In this document: piece by piece, positions 1-8,628 of the stretch
Layout of the letters: each line of letters opens with the position of its first letter
Position numbering within the stretch: the first letter of the stretch is position 1
NCBI GenBank assembly: GCA_945865635.1
Contig: CAMBEP010000001.1
Coordinates: 62,001 to 126,000, forward strand
Length of the DNA: 64,000 bases
From: Candidatus Kuenenia stuttgartensis
GTDB lineage: Bacteria; Planctomycetota; Planctomycetia; Isosphaerales; Isosphaeraceae
Direction: 5' to 3'
Notes under the pieces: generated by a model
What the model saw: only the letters and a program-made list of their open reading frames with translations
Databases searched by the model: none
Told to the model about the DNA's origin: nothing
Translations under genes and position numbers: made by a program

Positions 1-151
1 TGCCTGAGAGATCGGGGCCAGTATGGCTGACCGTGGGTTCAAAGGGTTGCAGAAAGTAGAGAGACATTCGCGGATCGCAGCCCATAAGGACTGAAACGCC
101 CGACGCCAAACCGATTGAACCGAGAAATCCGCGTCGTCCCAGAGAATTCAT
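1..151 (-). CDS. Tat-type lipoprotein, N-terminal part only (runs off the window)
   Basis: The first 50 codons of a minus-strand gene are present and the rest lies before base 1. The peptide begins MNSLGRRGFLGSIGLASG. It has a twin-arginine motif (RRGFLG), a hydrophobic stretch and a lipobox-like VLMGC at about residues 21-25, which suggests Tat export and lipid anchoring. ATG at 151 is chosen because the signal begins directly after it. The mature part visible here (starting CDPRMSLYFLQPFEP) is not a family I recognise, so no function is given. The next gene upstream on the same strand, a DUF2752 protein, ends 51 bp away, so the two may be cotranscribed. Confidence 0.6.
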   Translation of the reverse strand, partial: MNSLGRRGFLGSIGLASGVSVLMGCDPRMSLYFLQPFEPTVSHTGPDLSG

Positions 152-202
152 GGCTTGCGTCCTTGCTTGCCGGTCGTCTGAAAAATTGGAAAAGTGATTT
201 GT

Positions 203-748
203 TTAGGGGCCAGAACTCGTTGGCCATTGAGTGATCTGGCAGAGCCGGATGGCCCATGTCGTCAGAGCGATCGAAAACAGTCCGGCCGTACACAATACGA
301 GCGGGCGATCCCAATCCTCAAAAACGACGATTTGCCCCTTGAGGCTGCAAAACCCCAACCAAATCATGCCAAGAATTGCGAGAGAGAATATTGGCAACCC
401 TGCCGGATTCGAGTCCAGGGAATCCCGGATATGGCCCCGAGCCAACCATGCAGCGGCTGTAGTCATTCCACAAGTCGGGCATGGGTAGCCAGTCTGGACC
501 ATCGTAGGGCATTCAGGCAACCCAAGTTGGGTGTGTGTTCCCAGATGATTTGGGCTTGGCACAAGTGAAACGGCCAGAGCCCATACAGCCAGACCAGCGA
601 ATCCTGGAATTAACAGGAGAACTCGCCAGACAATCGGAATTCGACGAGAATTCAAGTTATGGCCATCGCCATAACCCAAACCAGTTTCCTTCGAATTTGG
701 CCCCATTACCGCAATCATTGCATGAGCCTCAAAACCAACACGGACCAT
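203..748 (-). CDS. DUF2752 membrane protein
   Basis: A 181-residue protein with the DUF2752 signature CPTCGMTTA at residues 90-98. Three hydrophobic helices are visible: about 40-62, 118-136 and 150-167. DUF2752 proteins are small bacterial membrane proteins of unknown function. The conserved cysteine pair (C90, C93) after the first helix is the family hallmark. The start is uncertain: ATG 748 gives a long polar N-terminus, and an in-frame ATG at 706 would begin closer to the first helix and to usual family length. It is followed after 51 bp by the lipoprotein gene at the window edge, on the same strand. Confidence 0.75.
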   Translation of the reverse strand: MVRVGFEAHAMIAVMGPNSKETGLGYGDGHNLNSRRIPIVWRVLLLIPGFAGLAVWALAVSLVPSPNHLGTHTQLGLPECPTMVQTGYPCPTCGMTTAAAWLARGHIRDSLDSNPAGLPIFSLAILGMIWLGFCSLKGQIVVFEDWDRPLVLCTAGLFSIALTTWAIRLCQITQWPTSSGP

Positions 749-903
749 CCATGGTCCAGTCTTGATTGGGATGATACCTCGTTTCAGAATTTCGACAAGT
801 GGAAAATTTTAGGGATTTTCGGGGCGATTCTATGTTAAGTTGGCTTGCCTGCAATTTTAGGTTGAACCCCGATACATTTGTGATTCCGGAATGGACATGA
901 CTC

Positions 904-1623
904 ATGAAGCCGCCTGAACCGATCCGTCAATCGTTATCTGATAATCGCCAGATTGCTGCACAGGCCTCGTGTGGTACTTCCGCCGAAGCGATTCATCAAG
1001 CAATTTTGGAACAGTCGAAGCAGCTTCATCGTCCGGGGCAGTCGGATGCTCTTGATTTTGGTGCGGGGACAGGCGATCTCGCCGCGAAATTGGTTCGACA
1101 GGGCTTGTTTCAGCAGGTTCATGCCGTCGATTTGATTCCTTATCCAGAAGCGAATCTGGAAGGAATACACTGGCATTATGCAGATCTAAACGAGCCGCTT
1201 GGCAACCTTGAAACCCGGTTTGACGCGATTTTTGCCGCGGAAGTGATTGAGCACCTGGAAAATCCGCGAGCCCTGGCTCGCGATTGGTTCCGCATGCTCA
1301 AGCCTGGTGGATGGGTTGTCTGCTCAACACCAAACAATGAAAGTTGGAGGTCACTCGTATCCTTAATAATTCGTGGATATTACGTTGCTTTTGGGCCATT
1401 AAATTATCCGGCCCACATAACACCGATGTTGGCTCTTGACTTGCAGCGGATCTTTTCGGAAGCAGGTTTCGAAGAAATTCAGATCAAATTTACAAATCAT
1501 GGGTCATTGCCACGCTGGACCACTAAAACTTGGCAGTCTGTCAGTTGGGGCATGCTCTCAGGTCGAAGGTTTTCAGATAACGTAATTGCCATCGGTCGGA
1601 AGCCGAACGATGGCAATAGATGA
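904..1623 (+). CDS. class I SAM-dependent methyltransferase
   Basis: A 239-residue Rossmann-fold methyltransferase. Motif I is LDFGAGTGDL at residues 50-59. An acidic motif-II-like region follows (HAVDLIPYPE), then AEVIEHLENP at about 112-121 and MLKPGGWVVCSTPN at about 131-144. This pattern is typical of UbiG/Methyltransf_11-type enzymes that methylate small molecules. The substrate cannot be read from sequence. There is no signal peptide, so it should be cytoplasmic. It converges on the bTHX gene, whose stop lies 21 bp downstream on the other strand. Confidence 0.8.
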   Translation: MKPPEPIRQSLSDNRQIAAQASCGTSAEAIHQAILEQSKQLHRPGQSDALDFGAGTGDLAAKLVRQGLFQQVHAVDLIPYPEANLEGIHWHYADLNEPLGNLETRFDAIFAAEVIEHLENPRALARDWFRMLKPGGWVVCSTPNNESWRSLVSLIIRGYYVAFGPLNYPAHITPMLALDLQRIFSEAGFEEIQIKFTNHGSLPRWTTKTWQSVSWGMLSGRRFSDNVIAIGRKPNDGNR

Positions 1624-1644
1624 TGATTTTGGGTATACCAAAAA

Positions 1645-1767
1645 TTATTGGGCGGCGCCTTCAGCGGCCTTTTCGACAACCTTCTTGCGCGGCCGTTGAG
1701 GACGGATTTTGCCGAAGGTACCTTTGAAAATCTTGCCCTTGCGTGTACGAGAGTCGCCCTTACCCAT
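1645..1767 (-). CDS. 30S ribosomal protein bTHX (Thx), 40 aa
   Basis: This small minus-strand gene encodes 40 residues. It starts MGKGDSRTRKGKIFKG, continues TFGKIRPQRPRKK, and ends with a short acidic/alanine-rich tail before TAA. The MGKGDxxTRxGKIFxGxxGxxRP pattern matches the Thx family, a very basic peptide that sits in the head of the 30S subunit in Thermus and several other phyla. ATG 1767 is the only sensible start. It lies alone, convergent with the methyltransferase gene, and its upstream region (1768-1875) separates it from the PP2C gene on the same strand. Family match is by eye but specific. Confidence 0.85.
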   Translation of the reverse strand: MGKGDSRTRKGKIFKGTFGKIRPQRPRKKVVEKAAEGAAQ

Positions 1768-1875
1768 TTTCTGTCTCGCCTGTGATTTGCGTGTACTGGA
1801 GTCGCGCTGGACTCGAAACCACTTTGATTACGAAGTCAGCCAGTGTATTCAACCCCTAATGTACCCGCCAATTGA

Positions 1876-2730
1876 TCAACCGTCAACGCTATCTTGGATC
1901 CGATTGGCTAATATCAGTGTCAGGTCATCGTCACATCGGCTTTTTAACCGGTCACTTTGAAGAAATCGGGTTAAAGATGCTTCTTTTAAATTTGCATCAA
2001 TCGCCCGGCTTTCAAGTGCTGAAAACAGTGGATCTACAAAAGGACGATGGATTTGGGCTGACGATTGATCCAGAATGACTGGCAAAAGCCCATCTGTGGA
2101 GACAAAAACACGCTCAAGTGGTTCGTATATGGTTCGGACGCGAATCTGATCCAACCAGTTAGGGCTGGTTAAAAAAGTGGTTTCACCCGCAAATTCACCC
2201 TGATCAGGCTGGTTTGCAAGGTGCCAACCGTTTTGACCATCTTGAACCTGATAACCGATCAACCCATCACCCACTTGCGTAAAGCTACTGAAATCACGCC
2301 CCAGAACCGCCAGATTCAGGGTGGTGGCCAAATCGCCAGGCTTGGCATTCAAGATTTTGCTCCAGGAGTGGATGCGTCGTCGGGCCCGTTCAAAAAGACG
2401 CTTTACCCTGGCTTCGGTCCAAGCCTCCGGGCTGGTCAGTTCAGAATGCCCTGCTCGGCTTCCAATTCGTTCCTGCACCGCTTGCACCACCACACGACAC
2501 GCCATCCAGGCCCCTGCCCACGACCTTGCAGCACTGCCTGCACCGTCAGCACAAATCATGACAGTCAAATGACCTGCAGGATCATTCCCAAGCCACTGGT
2601 AGACTGCAAATCGATCCTCGCCTGGCTTGTTTTGAAGAAGGTGTCCACGACCTGTAACACTTGCCCCAAAAGCTTGCCAAGAAGTCGGATGGGATTTGGA
2701 ATCCTGATTTTGGCCGGTGGAATGATTCAC
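1876..2730 (-). CDS. PP2C-family protein phosphatase
   Basis: A 284-residue protein with the metal-binding motifs of PP2C phosphatases: GEDR at about 37-40, CADGAGSA at 60-67, GDGLIGY at 154-160, STDGLL at 211-216 and CDDDLTL at 266-272. The aspartates of DGAG, TDG and DDD are the expected metal ligands, so it is probably active. PP2C enzymes remove phosphate from Ser/Thr of proteins, often reversing Hanks-type kinases. No kinase gene lies in the window. Translation starts at GTG 2730, which overlaps the stop of the DUF2088 gene by 4 bp (GTGA), so the two are translationally coupled. Confidence 0.8.
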   Translation of the reverse strand: MNHSTGQNQDSKSHPTSWQAFGASVTGRGHLLQNKPGEDRFAVYQWLGNDPAGHLTVMICADGAGSAARSWAGAWMACRVVVQAVQERIGSRAGHSELTSPEAWTEARVKRLFERARRRIHSWSKILNAKPGDLATTLNLAVLGRDFSSFTQVGDGLIGYQVQDGQNGWHLANQPDQGEFAGETTFLTSPNWLDQIRVRTIYEPLERVFVSTDGLLPVILDQSSAQIHRPFVDPLFSALESRAIDANLKEASLTRFLQSDRLKSRCDDDLTLILANRIQDSVDG

Positions 2731-4028
2731 TTGTGAGAATTCGATAATCGTCTGCCCTGATTGGCCATCGGGAAGAGTTTGGCCTGATCAATGTGTCCGG
2801 AAGCGTCAAATGCCCATGAGGTCGGCTCATTTTCCACCATCAGAAGCGGGTTCGATACAGCTTCTGTAAAAAGAGCAGAGCTGATATAGAGATTCTCAAG
2901 CTCCAAAGTATTCGGAATAAAGACGATGCGGGCTTCCTCCCATGTTGTTCGCCAGCAAGTATCCAGGCCAACTGCGATCACTTCTTGGTCGGTAGGCATT
3001 GAAAGAGGTACTCGGGCCCGTGTCAGGAAGTTGGACGTAAAGCTATTCATTTTCATGGGCTTAAGGTCAATCTTGCGCACAAACCGATCGCTCGTCAGAT
3101 CTGCCAACCCGATTCCAAGAGCATTGCCGTGCGACTCTTCTGCCAGATCCAAAACAGCCAGTCGTGTGACGACTGGACGTGGCAAGTCGGGCATGGTCTC
3201 TACCCTTTGCCGTCCGATCACGTTCGGATCAAGTCCTGTTCCACTGTAGTTCTTGCCAAGCTCACCCACGACAAGAAAGTCGATCGAATCGAAGGGCAGG
3301 CGCCCCATCATTTCACGTGCCTCATCAAGCAGCTTTGGCTCTTGCTCCAGAATATCCTCAGGCTCGACAGGAACTATCCTGGCCGTGTGCTCCCGCGCGT
3401 TTTCAAGAATCGCCAAGCCAAGCACAACATTCGTGTTGCGAAGTAAAAAGGTGCCTACCTCAGGGATCAGTTTCTTGAGCCCCGGCAGACCAAGTTTGTG
3501 GACTTGTGAGGCCCCTTCCCGCTTGCCCAGACCAATCGCCAGCATCTTCAGCAGGCCGCTTTCGTATTGGCCAGTGAAGGAGGTGTGTGGCTTGATCCGG
3601 TTGACCACGATGATCCCGTCCGCGGCGTGAGCATTGGCATCGAAGCAGATCGGCAAACCAAACGAATTGACGCCCAGCTCGACCGTTTCCATTTCCGTAT
3701 GGATCTGGCAATTCATGGCAGTGGATGTGATCCCGAATTCGCCAAGCAGTTCCAGTTGCCCTTGAGCTGTGGCTCCACCGTGGCTTCCCATGGCACCGAC
3801 TATGATTGGGTCGAAACCAAGATCTCGCACAGCAGTCACGATGGACTGAAGTATCGAAGCGATTCCAGCAATACCACGGCTGCCGGCGGTGATCGCAACG
3901 CGGGCTCCGGGCTTTAGGCGACTGGCGATTTTGCTTTCCAGAATGGCTTGCCGCGCAACAGAGGCGGGTTCCGCGAGGTCGGTAGCGGCGAACTTCTGGG
4001 TAACGCGGTGCAGGTCAGGAAATTTCAT
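2727..4028 (-). CDS. DUF2088 / lactate racemase (LarA) N-terminal domain-like protein
   Basis: A 433-residue cytoplasmic protein related to the DUF2088 domain found at the N-terminus of the nickel-pincer enzyme lactate racemase LarA. Characteristic stretches are VGAMGSHGGATAQG at about 77-90, VNRIKPHTSFTGQYESG at about 142-158 and KMLAIGLGKREGA at about 161-173. The histidines in SHGG and KPHTSF are candidates for the conserved catalytic pair, which I infer by family resemblance. It is unlikely to be a simple lactate racemase because no larB/C/E genes are near. Its stop overlaps the GTG start of the PP2C gene. Confidence 0.7.
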   Translation of the reverse strand: MKFPDLHRVTQKFAATDLAEPASVARQAILESKIASRLKPGARVAITAGSRGIAGIASILQSIVTAVRDLGFDPIIVGAMGSHGGATAQGQLELLGEFGITSTAMNCQIHTEMETVELGVNSFGLPICFDANAHAADGIIVVNRIKPHTSFTGQYESGLLKMLAIGLGKREGASQVHKLGLPGLKKLIPEVGTFLLRNTNVVLGLAILENAREHTARIVPVEPEDILEQEPKLLDEAREMMGRLPFDSIDFLVVGELGKNYSGTGLDPNVIGRQRVETMPDLPRPVVTRLAVLDLAEESHGNALGIGLADLTSDRFVRKIDLKPMKMNSFTSNFLTRARVPLSMPTDQEVIAVGLDTCWRTTWEEARIVFIPNTLELENLYISSALFTEAVSNPLLMVENEPTSWAFDASGHIDQAKLFPMANQGRRLSNSHK

Positions 4029-4123
4029 GATCGGAAATGGACCAGAATAGAGGGGAATCTGGGAGATGAAAATCGAGTTTCTATCATGGAGTATTCAGGA
4101 TACCAAAAAAACGATCAAAAAAA

Positions 4124-4155
4124 GCCACACCGATCTGAGCAAAGATCGGTGTGGC
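4124..4155 (-). terminator. rho-independent terminator after the PEP-CTERM gene
   Basis: A perfect 12-bp inverted repeat (GCCACACCGATC / GATCGGTGTGGC) with an 8-nt loop. On the minus strand it is followed by a run of seven T, then more T-rich sequence. It lies 104 bp after the stop of the minus-strand PEP-CTERM gene. Confidence 0.85.
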
Positions 4156-4258
4156 CGTGGAAGCGAACTGTCAGAACTGTCGTTACAACAACCACCCGGA
4201 TCGGAAAGATTCGGCGATTGCCAAGGAAGCATGGGTTCAAACCCCGCGTCCATAAGGA

Positions 4259-5059
4259 TTAACTACGGCGATACCGACGAGCTGCCAGAAGCCCGCCAAT
4301 AACGCCCGCCCAAGAGAGAATCGTTGCAGGTTCCGGCACGGGAACGGGATCAATGGATCCACCTGTGGCCGAATAAACCTGAGTGTAAGGCCCTGTGGTA
4401 GGGCTACCACTTTGGAGGTTCACAAACTGTGTTGTGAACGGGAATTTCGAAAGCACGACGAAAGTCGAACTGGTGGCCCCGCTCAGAAGCGGTTGTGTCT
4501 GAGTGGCAGGGTCCACATATTGGGCCCGAAGGACACCAGTCGTAGCGCCCGACTGCCAAGAGAGGCTTGATGGATCAGCGATACTTTGCCCAACGCTTGC
4601 GGCAGGTGTGCTCAAGCCACCTATCGCACCATCTTTCACCACATACGCAAAGGTTGGTGTGCCAAGATTCGTCAGATCCGTTCCTTCCGGAGTGGCATTA
4701 AACTGGAATGAAATGCTATCCGTGTGAATGATGGAATTGTTTCCCGGATTGACGGAGACCTGATAAGCATAAGCAAAAAGGCCTGAGGCGGCGCCTTGGC
4801 CCTGAAACACTTGGGATTTGACCGAACCCGAGACTGGCTCGCCCAAGTATTGATAAGCAGAATTCAGAGACGGTGCTGCATCGAGCGGCGTAAATAGCTC
4901 ATTGAAGCGACTGGACGACATCTCGGGAGTCGCCAGATTTTGAATTAAGGTACCGGTGCTCTTGGAGCCACCAATTTGTGCAGCCTGGCCCTGTTTCGGG
5001 CTGGCAACAGCCAAGGACAGTCCCAGAGTGATTGCGGCAATGATTCGTGATGTTTTCAT
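4259..5059 (-). CDS. PEP-CTERM sorting-domain exported protein
   Basis: A 266-residue secreted protein. The open frame extends further upstream, but ATG 5059 is preferred because it opens a clean signal peptide (MKTSRIIAAITLGLSLAVAS). The C-terminus carries a PEP-CTERM signal: VPEPAT, a hydrophobic helix and the basic end RRYRRS. Such proteins are recognised by exosortase, cleaved and anchored or released at the cell surface. The middle is Ser/Thr/Gly-rich beta-type sequence without a recognised domain. The 5' leader carries three tandem hairpins and the gene ends in a strong terminator, so it is probably a monocistronic unit. Confidence 0.8.
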   Translation of the reverse strand: MKTSRIIAAITLGLSLAVASPKQGQAAQIGGSKSTGTLIQNLATPEMSSSRFNELFTPLDAAPSLNSAYQYLGEPVSGSVKSQVFQGQGAASGLFAYAYQVSVNPGNNSIIHTDSISFQFNATPEGTDLTNLGTPTFAYVVKDGAIGGLSTPAASVGQSIADPSSLSWQSGATTGVLRAQYVDPATQTQPLLSGATSSTFVVLSKFPFTTQFVNLQSGSPTTGPYTQVYSATGGSIDPVPVPEPATILSWAGVIGGLLAARRYRRS

Positions 5060-5111
5060 GACATGATCTTCCAGGGCTGATCGTGAGCATCTGACCAAAA
5101 GACTGCTCTCA

Positions 5112-5173
5112 AACGAGTCAATCCTTAACTCGTTGACCGGAGACCTTCTCCGGGCAGATCCTGATACGTCAGG
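5112..5173 (-). promoter_or_regulatory. three tandem hairpins in the leader of the PEP-CTERM gene
   Basis: Three perfect small stem-loops lie side by side, 53-115 bp upstream of ATG 5059: AACGAGT/ACTCGTT (5112-5134), CCGGAGA/TCTCCGG with a 3-nt loop (5137-5153) and CCTGA/TCAGG with a 4-nt loop (5160-5173). In the minus-strand transcript they would form a compact structured leader. I do not recognise a known riboswitch. No T-run follows, so they are not an ordinary terminator. The remaining non-coding sequence from 5174 to 5513 shows nothing I can support. Confidence 0.45.
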
Positions 5174-5513
5174 GCAAGTGGTTTGCAACTGACCACAAAG
5201 CTTCTAGAACCACAATCCGAAAAACGTGGTCCCGACTCGCTCCTCGCCGACTGGTCTGAGTCAGGCTTGAATCCGAAACTCTTAACACCCATGCCGGAAG
5301 TGGCAGGTGTGAAAAGATCTTACAAGACTGACTGGAAGGCGTTTGCGAGACAAATTCAAGCCTCGGTCTGCATTCAGGACTTCAGGAATTTATCCGTTTT
5401 GTGCTTTTTGGTCAAGTTCTGTTTTGAAAAATCCGAGAAAGAAAAAACTGGTCGATACAAAACTATACAAGTACAATTAGAACAAAGAGTTAAAGTATGT
5501 AGCTATGATTTCT

Positions 5514-6824
5514 TTATGGAATGGATTGGCCATGAGGATCGGTGCCTGGTGTATTCAATTGGTCGCTGAGTTCGCGCTGAAGGTCAGGGCCTAGAAAGTG
5601 CTCGGCAATTTCGGCGGGTTCGTGAAGATGGTCCTGGGCGAGCTGGAAATCACGATGCAGAAAAGATTCCCACAATCGGTGGCCACGTACGATCGACTGA
5701 GCCATCTCTCGCCCTTTGGGTGTCAGTTGAAGCCGGCTTTCGGTGGCAAGCACTTCGCTGTCCAGCCAACCTTTGCGAACGGCCCGGTTCTTCGTCAGCC
5801 AACCCAGCAGGCCATTGGAGATGACGACACTTTCACCATGATTCATCAGCAGACGGCCTGATTCTTCGCGTCGGTAGATGACGGCCAGCAAATCGTCGGT
5901 TGCAATTTGCAGCCTGAGCCGGAATCGTCGAAGAAGGTTTGCAAATCGACCATGTTTTGGTGCAAAAATCCAGGAAATCAAGAATAGAAAACCAGAGGCA
6001 ACAGCAATCATGCCAGCAACCGATGTATTTGTCGATAAAGCACCAGAATAGCCTAGAACGCTTGAGAGACAACCGAACAAGACGGCCAGTGGCAATGCGA
6101 TTTCGAGTCGATCCGTCAAATGCAATGCAGTGCATGCAGGAGCCACCAATAAAACGATGACCAGAATCGAGCCAACGGCCTCAAAACTCAAAACCGTGAT
6201 GAACGACGTTAAAAGCAACAGGAAAAAATCCATCCGTCGCGGCGATAAACCCATTGATTCGGCGAGCGGAGCATCAAAACTGGTAATTTTTAATTCCTTG
6301 AAAAAGGCCAATATAAAACCAATTGTGAGCAAGGCTGTGAAACCCAGTGGAATTGCCGTCCTGGGGAGTTCAAACGATCCCAAAACAACGGTTTCAAGAG
6401 GTACAAATTCAATTGCTCCGTAAAGTACGCAGCCTGGATCCAGGTCAATGTTTTGAGCCGCCCGACTGATCAGTAAGACTCCGATAGCGAAGAGTGAGGT
6501 AAAAACAACACCCAGACCAGCCTGTTCATTCACCACACCAGATGCTGCCACTGTACGAGTTAAAAACGCAGTCAGAATTGCGGTCAGGATTGCTCCGATA
6601 AAAATCGGAACTCCAGAAATCTCTCCCGAAATGAGAAATGCAATTGCAACGCCCGGTAAAACGGCATGGCTGATGGCATCGCCCAGCAGGCTCATGCGGC
6701 GGAGTACCAAAAAGGAACCGACAAGCGAAGCAGGAATGGCACACAGGCAGCCAATGACGATGGTCCAGAGGGCTATCGCCCAAGCGGAACCTGCAGGACT
6801 TGTGGAGAGTAGGGAATGGAGCAT
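5514..6824 (-). CDS. metal ABC transporter permease fused to a DtxR/MntR-type repressor
   Basis: A 436-residue fusion. Residues 1-300 are an ABC-3 family permease with multiple membrane helices and the motif VLRRMSLLGDAISHAVLPG at about 40-58. Residues 307-378 resemble a DtxR winged helix ending LTPKGREMAQSIV. Residues 379-436 match the DtxR metal-binding/dimerisation domain (RGHRLWESFL, DHLHEPAEIAEHF, TDPHGQSIP). No SH3-like third domain is present. ATG 6824 is chosen over the upstream in-frame extension because it lies 13 bp after the previous permease gene and starts the first helix. It is the fourth gene of an importer operon. A permease-DtxR fusion is known from chlamydial YtgCR, where the repressor half is released by proteolysis; that it works the same way here is inference. 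Confidence 0.85.
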   Translation of the reverse strand: MLHSLLSTSPAGSAWAIALWTIVIGCLCAIPASLVGSFLVLRRMSLLGDAISHAVLPGVAIAFLISGEISGVPIFIGAILTAILTAFLTRTVAASGVVNEQAGLGVVFTSLFAIGVLLISRAAQNIDLDPGCVLYGAIEFVPLETVVLGSFELPRTAIPLGFTALLTIGFILAFFKELKITSFDAPLAESMGLSPRRMDFFLLLLTSFITVLSFEAVGSILVIVLLVAPACTALHLTDRLEIALPLAVLFGCLSSVLGYSGALSTNTSVAGMIAVASGFLFLISWIFAPKHGRFANLLRRFRLRLQIATDDLLAVIYRREESGRLLMNHGESVVISNGLLGWLTKNRAVRKGWLDSEVLATESRLQLTPKGREMAQSIVRGHRLWESFLHRDFQLAQDHLHEPAEIAEHFLGPDLQRELSDQLNTPGTDPHGQSIP

Positions 6825-6837
6825 GAGGGTAGAATTT

Positions 6838-7731
6838 CTACTTTGATATATCCAATGATTTTGCGAATGCCTTGCGGCGATTGTTTCGCCAGATCCAGCC
6901 ACGACAAGGTGCGAGGAAAGCCGAAAAGACAAATACAATTGCCGCGGCAAGTGTCATTAAAGATCCTGTTGGGAGATCTTCGAATAAAGTTGATAAAATC
7001 ACGCCTGTGACTGTTGCCAGCATACCGATGATTGCAGAAATGCAGGTCATGTTGACAAACCGGTCAGTCCAGAACCGAGCCGCAGCCGCAGGAATCACCA
7101 ATAAGGAAGTCATCAGGACAACTCCAACCGATGGCAGACCCGCCACGACCACAAGCCCAACCAATAGCATCAGAAGCAAGTCGAGCGAGGCTGTGGGCCA
7201 ACCCGTGGCCTGAGCGAAGCTGGAATCGAAAAGCGTGATCTGAAACTCTTTGAAAAGCAGGACCACAAGGAATAATACAATCGCAGAAACGGCTGCGATC
7301 AAGAGGACGTCAGATAGAATCATCCCTGAGGTTTTGCCGAGCAGAAATGAGTCGAGTCCCGCTTTTGAACCGTCGGTGGTTCGATTCTGGATCCACCGTG
7401 ACAAGACAATTCCAGCTCCAAAGAAAACACCCAAAACCAATGCCAGTGCCGAATCATCCTTGATCCTGGTGCCGCGTGCCAGAACAGAAACGCAAAACAA
7501 TCCGAAAAGACCGGTAATGGCTGCTCCTAAAAGCAAGGCCGGGAGCCGTCTTTCCCCTACGATTAAAAAAGCCAGGCATAAACCAGGCAAAGTGGCATGG
7601 GCCAGCGCATCGCCAGCCAAAGCCCTTCGCCGCAAGACCGTAAGCGTACCAACAACACCTGAAACCAAGCCCAAAAGGCCAGTTCCTGCAAGAATGACCA
7701 AAGTGTTGTAGCGTATCAATTCGTTAAGCAT
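6838..7731 (-). CDS. metal ABC transporter permease (TroC/ZnuB-like)
   Basis: A 297-residue ABC-3 family permease for divalent metal import. It is hydrophobic throughout with about eight or nine helices. It carries the family segment VLRRRALAGDALAHATLPG at about residues 32-50, which parallels the same region in the downstream fused permease. It would pair with that protein as a heterodimer in the inner membrane, driven by the ATPase encoded upstream. It ends 13 bp before the downstream permease start and begins 37 bp after the ATPase stop, so it sits inside one operon. Confidence 0.85.
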   Translation of the reverse strand: MLNELIRYNTLVILAGTGLLGLVSGVVGTLTVLRRRALAGDALAHATLPGLCLAFLIVGERRLPALLLGAAITGLFGLFCVSVLARGTRIKDDSALALVLGVFFGAGIVLSRWIQNRTTDGSKAGLDSFLLGKTSGMILSDVLLIAAVSAIVLFLVVLLFKEFQITLFDSSFAQATGWPTASLDLLLMLLVGLVVVAGLPSVGVVLMTSLLVIPAAAARFWTDRFVNMTCISAIIGMLATVTGVILSTLFEDLPTGSLMTLAAAIVFVFSAFLAPCRGWIWRNNRRKAFAKSLDISK

Positions 7732-7768
7732 AGGAATCCCACCAGGGAGATGTGAATGATGCGTAATT

Positions 7769-8593
7769 TCAGGGCGTTGGCCGGCCCACTTTCAGAGCGA
7801 CAGCCAATTCCTCAAGAATTGCAAGCCTTCCACCATAAGTCTTACGCAGGAGGTCTGCGGTGAATACGTCAGATGTTGGTCCGTAAGCGATCAACCGTTG
7901 GTTGACTAGCAAGAGCTGGTCGAACTTCTCAGGAACGCTTCTAAGGTCGTGGTGAACGACCACGACGGTCTTGCCTTGGTCGCGAAGCTCTGCCAATACC
8001 TGAAAAATTGCGTGCTCTGTGGCGGCATCGACACCAGCCATCGGCTCATCCATAAAATACAGATCGGCCTGTTGTGCCAAGGCTCGTGCCAGAAAAACTC
8101 GCTGTTGCTGGCCACCTGAAAGCTGGCCGATCTGGCGTGATTCGAGCCCTTCCAGCCCCATTCTTGCAAGACACTCGCGAGCCAGCTTGCGCTCGGTTTC
8201 ACGAGGCCGCCGAAACCAGCCGAGCCGGCCATAGGTGCCCATCAGGACAACATCCAGTACCTGGATCGGGAAATCCCAGTCGACACTTTCCCGCTGTGGG
8301 ACATAACCCACATGCAATCGCTCTTTCTTCAAAGGGCGGCCAAACACTTCAACTGTCCCGGAACTGACCGGCAAAAGGCCGAGAATCGCTTTGATCAAAG
8401 TGCTTTTGCCAGCCCCATTGGGACCGACAATTCCCACAAGAGCAGGCTTTGTAACCGCGAAATCAATGTGCCAGAGAACCGGTTTTTCGCGATAGGCGAC
8501 CGTCAAATCGTGTACTTCCAGAACGGGTGGAGCCGTAATATCCGTTCGCTTATGTTTCATCTCGGTTGGCATTTCCGCAAGAGACTGATTCAT
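7769..8593 (-). CDS. metal ABC transporter ATP-binding protein (TroB/ZnuC-like)
   Basis: A 274-residue ABC ATPase with all expected motifs: Walker [10 protein letters not shown] at 57-65, signature LSGGQQQ at 158-164, Walker B LYFMDEP at 178-184 and an H-loop in VVVHHDL. It energises the two permeases encoded downstream and is typical of Mn/Zn/Fe importers of the TroABCD/ZnuABC/MntABC class. Start ATG 8593 is used; in-frame ATGs lie at residues 8 and 12, and the ABC domain proper begins near residue 24. It lies 35 bp after the binding-protein gene. Confidence 0.9.
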   Translation of the reverse strand: MNQSLAEMPTEMKHKRTDITAPPVLEVHDLTVAYREKPVLWHIDFAVTKPALVGIVGPNGAGKSTLIKAILGLLPVSSGTVEVFGRPLKKERLHVGYVPQRESVDWDFPIQVLDVVLMGTYGRLGWFRRPRETERKLARECLARMGLEGLESRQIGQLSGGQQQRVFLARALAQQADLYFMDEPMAGVDAATEHAIFQVLAELRDQGKTVVVVHHDLRSVPEKFDQLLLVNQRLIAYGPTSDVFTADLLRKTYGGRLAILEELAVALKVGRPTP

Positions 8594-8628
8594 CGTTTTT
8601 TGTTTTAAACCCCCTTGGAGTCAAACAT

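Noticed and set aside
194-568. Open frames antisense to the DUF2752 gene
   Set aside because: Overlap the complete DUF2752 gene with CPTCGMTTA on the other strand; no supporting evidence.
4229-4256. A tRNA T-arm-like stretch, GGGTTCAAACCCC, upstream of the terminator
   Set aside because: No acceptor, D or anticodon arm can be built around it, and the stem has only three good pairs; it is the 3' flank of the PEP-CTERM gene.
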